Below are positions 1 through 8,956 of a DNA stretch of 64,000 nt, one piece after another; the stretch's first letter is position 1, and every line of letters starts with the position of its first letter. The stretch is taken from positions 3,589-67,588 of the forward strand of contig DVKY01000038.1 of NCBI GenBank assembly GCA_018715765.1. Direction: 5' to 3'. A model generated the notes under the pieces. It ran no database searches, was not told the DNA's origin, and was given only the letters and a program-made list of their open reading frames with translations. This DNA is from Fimivicinus intestinavium (lineage in GTDB: Bacteria; Bacillota; Clostridia; Oscillospirales; Acutalibacteraceae). The position numbers and the translations under genes were made by a program.

Positions 1-784
1 GGCCCGGGGCGGGCGGCGTATAGTCGGTTTCCAGTTTCGTGAGCGGGATGCGCTCCTGTTTCAGGGCGCTGTATTCATAGTCGTAATAATCGCAGAATTT
101 AACCGTATGATAGATCACGCCGCCGAGATAGGGGCTTTCCGTAATGCGTCTGCGGCCGGAAGGATTCGTCATGCGCATGCAGGGCGTTTGCCCGAGCAGA
201 GCGGCGGCGTAAGCCTCCCAAAGCGATTGCGTGTCTGTGCCGCAGGGGAGAAAAACCTCGCGGCAGCCGGTGCAGGTATCGTTTCGCACTGGCAGGGGCG
301 AACATGCCCGCACCGCTTGGAGCAGACTCTCTGACGCGCGTGCGCCAAGCAGGCTTAAATAGGGCGCATCCGGCGCAGCGTCTGTCTGTGTAAAGGCCGA
401 TTGAAAACGCCCGGTGGAAAAGCGCCTCCCGCTGTAGGCGGCATATGCCTGTGCCAGCTGCTGGAGTGCCTGCGCAAAACGTTTCTGCGCACAGGCGGTT
501 TCACAGCGCGGCAGATCAAGCAGATAGAGAAAGGGAGAATCCCCGCGCGCGTGCAAAATATCATAGACCCGGCGGATAGAATCGCAGCAGTTGACGAGCA
601 CGAGCTCGCCCGTGCCGTTTCGCAGGCAATCTTCCAGCAGGGCGCGGCCAAAGCCGCAGAGATTCTGGTGCGCGGCGCTGTCGGCCCGTTCAAAGCTCTC
701 AACCCTCGGTTCGCGGCGGGTGCATTCTGTGCCAAAGCCGGCAAACAGCTCAATGGGCGTGTATTTGCAAACATATTGGATCAT
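1..784 (-). CDS. 2-hydroxyacyl-CoA dehydratase-type subunit (partial)
   Basis: The frame is open for 261 codons from an ATG at 784 and is cut by the window edge, so the C-terminus is missing. It opens with the YTPIEL segment typical of HgdB/component-D subunits, has VNCCDSIRRVYD at about residues 64-75, and HTVKFCDYYDYEY at 226-238, a typical late motif of this family. Several cysteines (C171, C174, C181) could bind an iron-sulfur cluster. The start overlaps the stop of the upstream gene by four bases (ATGA), so the two are translationally coupled, as expected for the two D subunits. Family members dehydrate 2-hydroxyacyl-CoA esters with an ATP-driven activator, or are double-cubane-cluster reductases. 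No activator gene is visible here, so the substrate is unknown. Confidence 0.8.
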   Translation of the reverse strand, partial: MIQYVCKYTPIELFAGFGTECTRREPRVESFERADSAAHQNLCGFGRALLEDCLRNGTGELVLVNCCDSIRRVYDILHARGDSPFLYLLDLPRCETACAQKRFAQALQQLAQAYAAYSGRRFSTGRFQSAFTQTDAAPDAPYLSLLGARASESLLQAVRACSPLPVRNDTCTGCREVFLPCGTDTQSLWEAYAAALLGQTPCMRMTNPSGRRRITESPYLGGVIYHTVKFCDYYDYEYSALKQERIPLTKLETDYTPPAPG

Positions 785-2061
785 TGCGCAGCCTCCCTTC
801 CCGCCAGCAGCTCCAGGAACGCCTCCAGCCTTGTCTGCATCTGGCCGTCATTAACATTGCGGCGGTCGCAGCCGTCCCCATCCAGCAGGAGCATGGGGAT
901 GCCCTCCTGCTCCAGCCGGTCGCGCACAAGCCCCGCGCCGCCAATGGTGTTCTTACAGCCCCAGTGACAAAAGAAAACCACGCCGTTTGCATGCAGCTTT
1001 TTTGCCATCCCTGCGATTTTATCCGCGCGGCGGGTCATGGAACCGTTAAAGGTATTGCAGAGCAGCCGCCGGGCCATGGATTCATAGGGGCGGTCAGGCT
1101 CCGGCTCATAAAGCGCATCAAAGCTCATGTCGGAACACAGCAGCTGGTTTTTTTCACTGAAATTAAGAAGGGCGCGCAGGGAATTTTGCCAGTAAGGCAG
1201 GGAGTGCACCCATAGAATGCGGTTGCCGCCCTGAAATGGCGCGGCGTTTTGTGCGTCCTCGCAGAGCAGCTCGAAATAGCGCTCGATCTCCGGCCTGCCC
1301 AACAGAATGTGCACGGCGAAGAGCGTGTACATTTCCGAGGTCATCTCATTGGGCAGATAGCGGCCGGAAAGCAGTTCGTAATATCTCCGGCAGGCCTGAA
1401 GGGAGCGGCGCTCACAGGCGAGCACATCGCGCAGCGCCTCCTCCTCCAGACGCTCGTGCATGACATCCTCCAAAAAGTGGGCAAAGTCGCGCAGCTGACC
1501 CGCCACATATTGCACTGCTTCTTCCTCGTCCGAACAGGGGGTGTCCACCGTGAAGTGCGGCGCGCCGTAGTGCGCCGCCAGGCGGCGGAAGGTGTTTGTG
1601 TTTGCATCGCACGCGAGCGTAGTATTGGCTATGAAGCGCGGCTTTGGCAGCACGCCGGAGAGGGCGATGCCCGTTAAAATTTTGTGGTAGGAGCATAGGG
1701 TATCCGGCACACCGGATTGGCGCGCGCGCTCAATGAAATACTGCTCGCTGCCCGCGCCGGCAAAATAGCAGGAGAGCCCCTCGGCAATCTGCGGCTCGAT
1801 ACGCATGGCGTGCAAAAGCTCGCAGGGCAAAAAGATGTTGACAATGGCGGAGCGTTCCGGGTGCGCCAGAGGGTGGAGCATAGCATCCATGCATACCGGC
1901 GAAATATAAGCGCGGCTCCCTGGCAGCTGCTTGGAAGGGAAATGCTTTGCCTGGAGGTTGGAGGCATGGAAAGCAAGCTCCAGCAGCCAGCGCGCGCGCT
2001 GCGGATGGACGGCCGCCGTTCTGCCCACCAAAGCGCCGAATTTTTCAATCATTGGATTCAT
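781..2061 (-). CDS. 2-hydroxyacyl-CoA dehydratase-type subunit
   Basis: A 426-residue protein of the HgdB/component-D superfamily. The start at 2061 (MNPMIEKFG) is chosen because AAAGGA lies about ten bases upstream; a longer frame to 2088 has no ribosome site. Family-like features are the early VCMDAM and FLPCELLHAM cysteine segments and CHWGCKNTIGG from about residue 365, followed by a LLLDGDGCDRR segment. Such subunits carry a [4Fe-4S] cluster that accepts an electron from an ATPase activator. It overlaps the next subunit by four bases and lies 30 bases after the GlpP-like gene, so the three probably form one operon. A double-cubane-cluster protein is an alternative. Confidence 0.8.
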   Translation of the reverse strand: MNPMIEKFGALVGRTAAVHPQRARWLLELAFHASNLQAKHFPSKQLPGSRAYISPVCMDAMLHPLAHPERSAIVNIFLPCELLHAMRIEPQIAEGLSCYFAGAGSEQYFIERARQSGVPDTLCSYHKILTGIALSGVLPKPRFIANTTLACDANTNTFRRLAAHYGAPHFTVDTPCSDEEEAVQYVAGQLRDFAHFLEDVMHERLEEEALRDVLACERRSLQACRRYYELLSGRYLPNEMTSEMYTLFAVHILLGRPEIERYFELLCEDAQNAAPFQGGNRILWVHSLPYWQNSLRALLNFSEKNQLLCSDMSFDALYEPEPDRPYESMARRLLCNTFNGSMTRRADKIAGMAKKLHANGVVFFCHWGCKNTIGGAGLVRDRLEQEGIPMLLLDGDGCDRRNVNDGQMQTRLEAFLELLAGREAAQ

Positions 2062-2091
2062 GTGAATAAAATTCCTTTCGCAGCCCAATAC

Positions 2092-2658
2092 TCAAAGCGT
2101 CCAGATATTTGGATTGGTGGTGGAGACGCCGAGCGCGCCCGCGCCCAACGCGCTGATCACATCCTCCTTTTCCGTGATCAGGCCGCCGGCGATCAGGGGC
2201 GTTTCCAGCTCGGCGCTGAGTTCGCGCAGAATCTTTGGCATAATGCCGGGCATGATCTCGAGTGCCTCCGGCGCAAGCAGACCCGTCGTTTTTGCAGCGG
2301 TGCGCATGGACAGGGAGTCGATAATGAAAATCCGCTGGATGGCGGACAGGCCGAGCTCCTTGGCAATTTTGATCTGGCTGCTCTTGGTGGAGATAATGCC
2401 GGTAGGGCGAATGTGCTCCGCAATATAGCGCAGAGAGACCGCATCCCGGGAGAAGCCCTCAATCAAATCGACATGGATATAGATATCCTTGCCGCATTGG
2501 CGGGTTCTGTCGACGATCCCCTGCAAATTGAAAATATTGCCGCACAGCAGGAAGATAATTTCGCTTGGGCTCGCAAGCGCGGCCTCCAGCGATTGCTCAT
2601 CCTTGACGGCGGCAATCACGGGGTTGCGCGCGAGCGCATCGTAAAGAGGCTGTTTCAT
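2092..2658 (-). CDS. glpP: GlpP-family glycerol-3-phosphate-responsive antiterminator
   Basis: A 188-residue protein matching the GlpP family over its whole length: the HVDLIEGFSRD, GIISTKSSQIKIAKELGL and PLIAGGLITEKEDVISALGAGALGVSTT stretches fit its TIM-barrel-like fold. In Bacillus GlpP binds glycerol-3-phosphate and prevents termination in the glpD leader. AAAGGAG lies correctly before the ATG. No glycerol gene is in the window; the genes downstream are the two dehydratase-type subunits. Either its targets lie elsewhere, or it responds to another phosphorylated ligand. Identification is good; the effector here is inferred from the family. Confidence 0.85.
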   Translation of the reverse strand: MKQPLYDALARNPVIAAVKDEQSLEAALASPSEIIFLLCGNIFNLQGIVDRTRQCGKDIYIHVDLIEGFSRDAVSLRYIAEHIRPTGIISTKSSQIKIAKELGLSAIQRIFIIDSLSMRTAAKTTGLLAPEALEIMPGIMPKILRELSAELETPLIAGGLITEKEDVISALGAGALGVSTTNPNIWTL

Positions 2659-2710
2659 TTGGTTTTCTCCTTTCCCGGTCGGTCGGGCCCTTTTCAGGAA
2701 ATCTCCGAAT

Positions 2711-2739
2711 ATTATAACATCTAAAAAGGCGAAAAGAAA
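2711..2739 (-). promoter_or_regulatory. Promoter for the glpP operon
   Basis: On the minus strand TTTCTT and TATAAT are 17 bases apart, and TGT before the -10 makes it an extended -10. An inverted repeat (AAAGGCG at 2725-2731, CGCCTTT at 2741-2747) overlaps the spacer and -35 and could be an operator. Confidence 0.5.
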
Positions 2740-2880
2740 CCGCCTTTCAGGGGGGAAGCAAATGGCCTGTCATCCGGCGTGGCAGGAGTGGTTTTGTCGT
2801 TTTATATGGAACTAAAAAAGAGCAGACCCAATTTTGTGGACAAATATCATACAAAATATGAATTCTATGATTTAGAGGGC

Positions 2881-2909
2881 TTGCCTGAGGGGATTTTTTC
2901 TGCTATAAT
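2881..2909 (+). promoter_or_regulatory. Promoter for the DUF4474 gene
   Basis: TTGCCT, 17 bases, TATAAT. It predicts an untranslated leader of about 175 nt before the ATG at 3090. I see no riboswitch or strong terminator in that leader, and apart from this promoter nothing else in 2749-3089. Confidence 0.65.
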
Positions 2910-3089
2910 AGCGATAACCAGAAACGGCTCATGGGTTTCAAATTGGCGGAAAAGCAGCGCCATATCACCGGGGGGTTCAACAGGTAGCGCCGCTTTGACG
3001 ATATAGTTTCTTTCCGCAGAGCGCAGGCGGCAGCCGGCGCAGGGCGGAAGGGGCGAGGAAAACAGAAAATTTAGGAGGCAGTCAGTTCA

Positions 3090-4286
3090 ATGAAAGAGCA
3101 CAAACATGCTGCAAGACTCATTGCAGCGCTGATGACGCTGGCTCTGCTGTGCGGAATGCTGTTTGCCATGCCCGCGCAGGCGGCGGAGGAGCCTGAGGCC
3201 GCTCCGGCAACTGTGGACGAGTATGAGGACAGCCTGCTTGCCGCGCAGGAAGCCCTTGAGCAGGGCGCGCAGGCGCAAATCGATACGCAATCCGAGAAGA
3301 AGAGCGGCTTTGGCGTATCCAAGGATCCGGAAACAGGCATCTCCCAGATCGTGATGTATGTCGGCGATCTTGAGGTTCCGATGGGCCTGTTTTACGACCC
3401 GGCGCAGGAGATCTTCTATGGCGCGAACAATGCCGGCCTTCTGGGCATCGGCTTTGATTTCGATGTGGCACAGAAGATTTTCTACACGCCGATTAACCCC
3501 TGGCAGCGCAACTTCGGCTTCTGCGAGCTGTATGATGCGGCCGCTCCTTTCACGGGGATGTTCTACAACACCGTCCGCTTCAAGTTTGAGTATGCGGGCA
3601 AGGATTGGTTGATCCAGGTGTGGAAAGGCCAGTATGGTATCACCACAGGCGGTGAGCTCGGCGTTTACAACAAGAGCCAGAACCGCGAGACAGAGTTTTA
3701 TGACTGCGCCTCGGATGAGGATATGCTGAATATGGGCTTCACCCTTTCCAAGAAGGATGTGGGCGAGCTGTTTACCCGCAAGATGCAGATGCACTGGTGG
3801 CAGACCGGCTTTGTCGTTTTGATGGCCACGCCGCCTTCGGCGCTGACGATGTCCTGCAAGATTGACATGAAGGATGCCGATATGCTCAAGGCTTTTGAGC
3901 AGTCTATGCTGGAGCAAGGCTTCAAAAAGGGCGACGGCGAGACGGACGGCACCTATGCCATCGACGGCCTGCGCGTAACCTTTACGTGGGGTCAGAAGGT
4001 AGCGGCTGAAACCCAGGATGCGGCGGACGATACGCAGGCTCCGGAGGATGTTGAGGTCAATGTGACGCCGACTGAGGCTGCGCCGGTCGTTAACGAGACG
4101 CCGGTTGAGCAGCAGGATGCGGCGGAGGAGCTTCCGCAGCCGGAGGATCCCAATATGGCGGAGAATGCGGAGATCCCTGAAACCGGAGATAACGGCGTGA
4201 TCGCTCTTGGTGTTCTGGCAGGCGCGAGTGCGCTTACGCTTTGCACGGTAGCAGTGTTGAAAAAGAAAAAAAGCGGTGATGCATAA
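3090..4286 (+). CDS. DUF4474 protein with signal peptide and LPXTG-like anchor
   Basis: A 398-residue exported protein. Residues 1-31 form a signal peptide ending in AQA. The middle (about 85-320) matches DUF4474: GLFYDPAQEIFY, NPWQRNFGFCELYD, WLIQVWKGQYGITTGGELG, MLNMGF and KMQMHWWQTGF are the typical conserved blocks. A low-complexity Ala/Glu/Pro/Thr linker follows, then IPETG at 362-366, a hydrophobic helix and a KKKK tail, which is the layout of a sortase substrate. The start has AGGAGG upstream. The function of DUF4474 is unknown; surface attachment is inferred from the tail. No sortase gene is in the window. A terminator follows at 4332. Confidence 0.85.
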   Translation: MKEHKHAARLIAALMTLALLCGMLFAMPAQAAEEPEAAPATVDEYEDSLLAAQEALEQGAQAQIDTQSEKKSGFGVSKDPETGISQIVMYVGDLEVPMGLFYDPAQEIFYGANNAGLLGIGFDFDVAQKIFYTPINPWQRNFGFCELYDAAAPFTGMFYNTVRFKFEYAGKDWLIQVWKGQYGITTGGELGVYNKSQNRETEFYDCASDEDMLNMGFTLSKKDVGELFTRKMQMHWWQTGFVVLMATPPSALTMSCKIDMKDADMLKAFEQSMLEQGFKKGDGETDGTYAIDGLRVTFTWGQKVAAETQDAADDTQAPEDVEVNVTPTEAAPVVNETPVEQQDAAEELPQPEDPNMAENAEIPETGDNGVIALGVLAGASALTLCTVAVLKKKKSGDA

Positions 4287-4331
4287 AAGCAGCTGAAACC
4301 GCTGAAAATCTCGTGAGGGATTCGATCGGGC

Positions 4332-4362
4332 AGGCGGAGGTAGCCCTCCGCCTACTGTTTTT
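4332..4362 (+). terminator. Intrinsic terminator after the DUF4474 gene
   Basis: Nine-base stem AGGCGGAGG/CCTCCGCCT with loop TAGC, followed by a T-rich run (GTTTTTAT). Confidence 0.75.
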
Positions 4363-4447
4363 ATATAGGGCCCCTGTTGGAAGGATGCCGGTGCGCATCT
4401 GATGCTTATTGGCTCTCATGCTATAGACAACGATTGGAGGGAACGGC

Positions 4448-5647
4448 TTGTACGAAGAGCTGTTGCCGGTAATTCGGCTTTTGCTTTTTTTAGTGCTCTT
4501 GCTGGCATGTGTGGTGGGTGCGGTCGCTCTGGCCGTACATAGGCGCTCTGTCCGCAGCGGCGATAGGATGTTCCAAACGGAAGAGGAATGGCGCGCTGCA
4601 ATGGAAAAACAAGCGGCGGCCCTGCTTGACAGGGCGCTGCGAAAAGCGCGGGGTCTCTTGCGTGTGCGCAGAGGCGGAGAAGAAACGCTTGCACGAGAGC
4701 AAAGAGAGATGGCGAAGCTTTTGCTGGCGGCGGGGCTGTATGAAGACAGGGCCCCGGCATTGTTTCAGGCCGGGAGGGCATATATTGCTGCTCTTTTGAC
4801 GGAAGAAGGAGCCTGGAGGCGGCCGCCGGTGTGCGCAGGCGATGCGCTGCTGGCGTATGCAGTTTTAACCTATCCAGGCACAGATCCGGCCGTTGTGCGC
4901 CCCGCCATGGAGCAAACGGCGATGCTGTTGCAGGCGCTGGGGGAGGAGTCGGGCACGGTGCCTGCAGATGCAGACCGGCCCCGCATCCGGCTGGCACAGA
5001 CGGTGGCGGATATCTGCCCGTTTTTAACAGCCTATGCAAATGCCTATGGCGAGCCCTTTTACTGCAATCTTGCCATGCGGCAAATAGACGAATATCTGCG
5101 CATGGGGCTTCATCCGTTTGCAAGCCTTCCGGCTGAGGGCTTTGACGGTGACTCCGGGCTTCCCATCGGGGCGTTTGGCTGGAGCGGCGCTTGTGAAGCG
5201 CTTGCTTTCGGTCTGATGGAAACAGGCCGTCATCTTTCGGCAGAGGATGCGCGCAGCGTAAGCCTGGCGGTTCACAGCCGGCTGCTGGCGCAGCAGCTTT
5301 GCGCGCTGTGGGGGGAAAACAGCTGTTTTCCCCGCTTACCCTCGTCCGGGGCTGTAGATACAGAGGCGTCCGCAATGATCGCCGTTTTTTTGCAGGATGC
5401 TTACCAGGGGGTGCAGGAAGGCCGTCCCCCCGCCTGTATTCGCTCTGTGAAGAAGGAGCTGCTGCGGCGCACGAAGCAAAATGGCTGCGTTGGCGCGGCG
5501 CAGCCGCCCAACCAGGCTTTTGGAATTTATTCTGAAGAGGAAATTCAAACAGTGGGCGCCCTTGCTGCGGCGCTCTATGCTGCGGCAAAGCTGGAGCAGC
5601 GGCAGAATGTGCCTGACAACAAGCGCGGCAAGAAGGGAGGAGATTAA
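4448..5647 (+). CDS. Membrane-anchored protein, possibly alpha/alpha-barrel (GH88-like)
   Basis: I do not recognise this 399-residue protein with certainty. It starts at a TTG with GGAGG six bases upstream. Residues 8-28 form one transmembrane helix, leaving most of the protein on one side of the membrane. The body is helical, and the stretch from DICPFLTAYANAYGEPFY to GAFGWSGACEALAFGLM resembles the barrel repeats of unsaturated glucuronyl/rhamnogalacturonyl hydrolases (GH88/GH105), but I cannot point to catalytic residues. The C-terminus is short and basic. The next gene, a polytopic membrane protein, starts one base after the stop, so the two are probably co-transcribed and may work on a cell-surface glycan. 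That is inference. Confidence 0.55.
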   Translation: MYEELLPVIRLLLFLVLLLACVVGAVALAVHRRSVRSGDRMFQTEEEWRAAMEKQAAALLDRALRKARGLLRVRRGGEETLAREQREMAKLLLAAGLYEDRAPALFQAGRAYIAALLTEEGAWRRPPVCAGDALLAYAVLTYPGTDPAVVRPAMEQTAMLLQALGEESGTVPADADRPRIRLAQTVADICPFLTAYANAYGEPFYCNLAMRQIDEYLRMGLHPFASLPAEGFDGDSGLPIGAFGWSGACEALAFGLMETGRHLSAEDARSVSLAVHSRLLAQQLCALWGENSCFPRLPSSGAVDTEASAMIAVFLQDAYQGVQEGRPPACIRSVKKELLRRTKQNGCVGAAQPPNQAFGIYSEEEIQTVGALAAALYAAAKLEQRQNVPDNKRGKKGGD

Positions 5648-7984
5648 ATGGGACGGTTCTTTCTCTTGCTGCTTGCCGTGGCTCTTATCGCCGTTTTTGC
5701 ACAGCAGCTGCAAGGTGCCTTGTGTATCGGAGAGCGGTTCAAACGAGGAAAAAGCTCCTATCTCATGGGCCTGCTCTGTGCGGCGGGTGCAGCCGCTGCT
5801 GCGGCGATTGGTTTCTTTGGGATTACGGGCCATAATCCGTTGACATGGAGCAGCTCGTCATTTCTCCTGCTGCTGCTCGCCGCCCTTGCGGGCGATTTGC
5901 TGTGGATCCTGCTGTGCGCCTGGCCGGTGCGCTGCCACAGAGAACACCCGCTTCGCAGGGAGCTTTATGCGGTCTGTGGGTTGTTGCTGGCCGCCGTTGT
6001 GCTGGAAACGACCGCATTTAACTTCCGGGCGTTTGAATCCCTGCGGTTTGAGCCGGTTACAGGTTATTCCGTTGCGGGGGAGGATATTCGAATTGCCATG
6101 GAGGAGGACGGTTCCTGCCAGATACGCACAAGCGGGGATACCATTGAACTGCTGGATATCGGGCAGGAGATAAAAAATATGTACCTCCGTGTGCAAACGG
6201 GGGAGGGCGGCGCCTGTACGGCAAAGGTGAACCTTTTTGCGACGGATGAGGCGAACGCGCTGTATTTTTCCCTTCCGCAGAAAATCGTTTCCTCCAGTGT
6301 GGAGCGCACGCAGTATTTCCGTCTGCATCTCAGCGGCTGTTCCGAAAAGCTGAAGATACAGCTGGCTGATTTTACGGGAGAAGAGGCTGTTGTGGATGTG
6401 CGGTTGAACGCACAGGTGCCCTATAGCATTTCTCTGTTGCGGTTGGCGGTTGTGTTTGCCGGGGCCGTCTTTTTGCTTCTTATTCGCCCTGGCTCGCCGC
6501 TTTACCGCTATCGCTTGCATTGGAGGCTCCCCTGGCAGCGGGCTTTGATTTTTGGCTATGCAGTGCTTCAGCTTGTGCTGCTAGCGGGCCTGACCGTGCA
6601 GAACAACACCATGGTGCATGCGCAGCAGGTGTATGCCCACCATGCGCAATATCAGGAGCTGGCGCGGGCTTTTGCGAGAGGGGAGCTGTATATTGACGAT
6701 GAGCCCTCCGCTTCGCTGCAATCGATGGAAAATCCGTATGATACACAGCTGCGCCGGCAGGTGGTAAATACCCAGGCGCAGGAGACATACCGCTGGGACA
6801 CCTCTTATTATGAGGGGAAATATTATGTCTATTTCGGCGTTCTCCCGGTGCTGCTGTTTTATCTGCCGTTTTATTTGTTGACTGGGCAGGATTTTCAAAC
6901 GGTATGGGGAATCGTCATTTGTGAGGCATTCTGGATTATGGGCGTGATCCTTCTGCTGAGCGCTCTGGCCAGAAAATACTTCCGGAAGACGCCGCTGCTG
7001 GTGTTTCTCCTGCTCTGTATGACGTTTATCAATGGCTGCGGTTTGCTCTGGATCGCACAATCGCCCAGCTTTTATTGCCTGCCGATCCTGTTGGCGGCGG
7101 TATTGGCGGTGTGGGCGCTGTATTTTTGGTTTTCCGCTCAGCGGGGGGAGACGCTCTCCAAGGGCTGCCTATTTGCCGGAGGGCTGTGCGCGGCGCTGAC
7201 AGCGGCGAGCAGGCCTCAGTTCCTGGTCGTTTGCATCCCGGCGATTGCACTGTTTTGGGATGCGGTATTCCACAGGCGAACGCTCCTTTCAAAGAAAAGC
7301 CTGGGCGCAACGGCGGCCCTGGCAGTTCCTTTCTTTGTCGTGGCGGCAGGCGTAATGTATTATAACGCGGCGCGGTTTGGCTCGGTGTTCGATTTTGGCG
7401 CAAACTACAACCTGACGACCAACGACATGACGAGACGCGGGCTTGTGCCGGGGCGGATTCCGCTGGGGCTGTTTACCTATCTATTTCAACCTCCTGCGAT
7501 TTCCTCTCAATTTCCATATTTAAAAAACGTGTCGATTGAAACCGGTTATATGGGGATGACCATTACAGAGGCCTTTTTTGGCGGCGCCTTTGCCGTAAAC
7601 CTGACGCTGCTGTTCGGTCTGTTTCCGAGATGTGTCAAACGGGAGCTTCGGGGGAAAGGGCTGTATGCGTTCACAATTCTGGCGTTGGCCTCCAGCGTGC
7701 TCGTCGTGATAGCGGATACGGAGATGGCCGGCCTATTGCAGCGCTATATCACGGATTTTGCCTGGCTGCTCGCCCTGGCGGCGGCTATTGTAATAATGGC
7801 GATGTTTGAAAAATGGCAGATAGGAGAAGCGCACAAAGGGCTGCTATGCGTTTTTACCGTTTTCTGTGCTTTGAGCCTGCTATATGACCTTTTGCTCTAT
7901 TTTTCGCCGGGAGAGACCTCGATTGCCGAAAGCAGCCCCACCCTCTACTACACAGTTTCGAGCCTGATACAGTTCTGGGCATGA
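5648..7984 (+). CDS. Large polytopic membrane protein, possibly GT-C glycosyltransferase-like
   Basis: A 778-residue integral membrane protein with GGAGG upstream of the ATG. Four N-terminal helices (about residues 1-125) precede a soluble beta-rich segment (about 130-255). A long series of hydrophobic helices then runs to the C-terminus. The loop around residues 330-410, which ends in WDTSYYEGKYYVYFGVLPVLLFYLPF, resembles the region of GT-C-type enzymes and PMT/ArnT-like proteins that precedes the next membrane helix. Family membership and sugar donor cannot be settled by reading. It is directly coupled to the upstream anchored protein. Confidence 0.55.
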   Translation: MGRFFLLLLAVALIAVFAQQLQGALCIGERFKRGKSSYLMGLLCAAGAAAAAAIGFFGITGHNPLTWSSSSFLLLLLAALAGDLLWILLCAWPVRCHREHPLRRELYAVCGLLLAAVVLETTAFNFRAFESLRFEPVTGYSVAGEDIRIAMEEDGSCQIRTSGDTIELLDIGQEIKNMYLRVQTGEGGACTAKVNLFATDEANALYFSLPQKIVSSSVERTQYFRLHLSGCSEKLKIQLADFTGEEAVVDVRLNAQVPYSISLLRLAVVFAGAVFLLLIRPGSPLYRYRLHWRLPWQRALIFGYAVLQLVLLAGLTVQNNTMVHAQQVYAHHAQYQELARAFARGELYIDDEPSASLQSMENPYDTQLRRQVVNTQAQETYRWDTSYYEGKYYVYFGVLPVLLFYLPFYLLTGQDFQTVWGIVICEAFWIMGVILLLSALARKYFRKTPLLVFLLLCMTFINGCGLLWIAQSPSFYCLPILLAAVLAVWALYFWFSAQRGETLSKGCLFAGGLCAALTAASRPQFLVVCIPAIALFWDAVFHRRTLLSKKSLGATAALAVPFFVVAAGVMYYNAARFGSVFDFGANYNLTTNDMTRRGLVPGRIPLGLFTYLFQPPAISSQFPYLKNVSIETGYMGMTITEAFFGGAFAVNLTLLFGLFPRCVKRELRGKGLYAFTILALASSVLVVIADTEMAGLLQRYITDFAWLLALAAAIVIMAMFEKWQIGEAHKGLLCVFTVFCALSLLYDLLLYFSPGETSIAESSPTLYYTVSSLIQFWA

Positions 7985-8002
7985 ACCTGCGGCAGATTAG
8001 GC

Positions 8003-8031
8003 TTGTTTTCGACGGTGGAACGCAGTATACT
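8003..8031 (+). promoter_or_regulatory. Promoter for the NYN-domain gene
   Basis: TTGTTT, 17 bases, TATACT, with the ATG at 8069 behind GAGAGGA. Confidence 0.55.
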
Positions 8032-8068
8032 AAACTAAATATCGGAAAAGCTTGAGAGGAGCGTATTT

Positions 8069-8848
8069 ATGGAGGAAGCCTCATCAGATCTCCGGTTGGC
8101 GGTTTTGATTGACGCGGATAATGTTCCATATGCCAATGTAAAGGCAATGCTTGCGGAGATCGCTCGTTACGGCACGCCGACCATCAAACGTATTTATGGG
8201 GATTGGACACAACCGGCGCTTTCGGGATGGAAAAAGGTCCTGCTGGAAAATGCAATCTCGCCGATTCAGCAATATAGCTATACGACGGGCAAAAACTCAA
8301 CCGATTCTGCCATGATTATCGACGCGATGGATCTTTTATACACGAACCGTGTGGACGGCTTCTGCCTGGTGTCGAGCGATTGCGATTTTACCAGGCTCGC
8401 TACCCGCCTGCGGGAGGCAGGCAAACTGGTGATCGGCATTGGCGAGCAAAAAACGCCTACGCCTTTTATTGTGGCCTGCGACCGGTTTATCTATCTGGAG
8501 ATTTTGCCGGATGAGAAGGAGAAAAAACAACGCCAGACAAAAAGCAGGAACCAGGCCTCGCATGAGGAACAGGAAGCGCCGTCCGCCGCGCGCCGGAAGA
8601 GGACCCGGTTGCCGCAGGATGTAGCCGAAATGATCGTTGCCTCTGTCAACGATCTTGCGGATGAGAATGGGTGGGCTTTTTTGGGAGATGTTGGAAATCT
8701 TTTGCTCAAAAAGCAACCGTCGTTTGACAGCCGAAATTATGGCTATCAGAAGCTCTCTCAGCTGATTCAGGCAATGGATTATTTTGAGATCGAGCCGCGT
8801 GACACGGCGAACGCCCATGTGAAGCATATCTTTATTCGTGAAAAATGA
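8069..8848 (+). CDS. NYN-domain protein with LOTUS/OST-HTH domain
   Basis: 259 residues. Residues 8-145 form a NYN (PIN-like) nuclease domain: the acidic residues in LAVLIDADNVP, NSTDSAMIIDAMDLLY and VSSDCDFTRLATRLREAG are the expected metal-binding positions. A charged linker (about 150-180) leads to a winged LOTUS/OST-HTH domain (about 185-255, GWAFLGDVGNLLLKKQPSFDSRNYGY). Such two-domain proteins are thought to bind RNA and possibly cut it. It has its own promoter. A hairpin with ATATGAA/TTCATAT arms lies just after the stop. Confidence 0.85.
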   Translation: MEEASSDLRLAVLIDADNVPYANVKAMLAEIARYGTPTIKRIYGDWTQPALSGWKKVLLENAISPIQQYSYTTGKNSTDSAMIIDAMDLLYTNRVDGFCLVSSDCDFTRLATRLREAGKLVIGIGEQKTPTPFIVACDRFIYLEILPDEKEKKQRQTKSRNQASHEEQEAPSAARRKRTRLPQDVAEMIVASVNDLADENGWAFLGDVGNLLLKKQPSFDSRNYGYQKLSQLIQAMDYFEIEPRDTANAHVKHIFIREK

Positions 8849-8876
8849 TATGAAAAGGCGGCTTTTATAAGCGGCC

Positions 8877-8895
8877 GTTCATATATGGTTCATAT
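8877..8895. repeat. Tandem GTTCATAT repeat before the 36-codon gene
   Basis: Two copies of GTTCATAT (8877-8884 and 8888-8895) are spaced 11 bases start to start, one helical turn. This would suit a regulator binding one face of the DNA upstream of the small gene at 8957. Confidence 0.4.
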
Positions 8896-8956
8896 TTTTG
8901 TGTCAAAATGAAAACAATGAGCCATGAAGGATTTCGCATAGAAAGGAAGTGTTTCA

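Noticed and set aside
2725..2747. AAAGGCG/CGCCTTT hairpin as a GlpP-controlled terminator
   Set aside because: It lies over the -35 and spacer of the promoter, upstream of the transcript start, so it cannot be a leader terminator for glpP.
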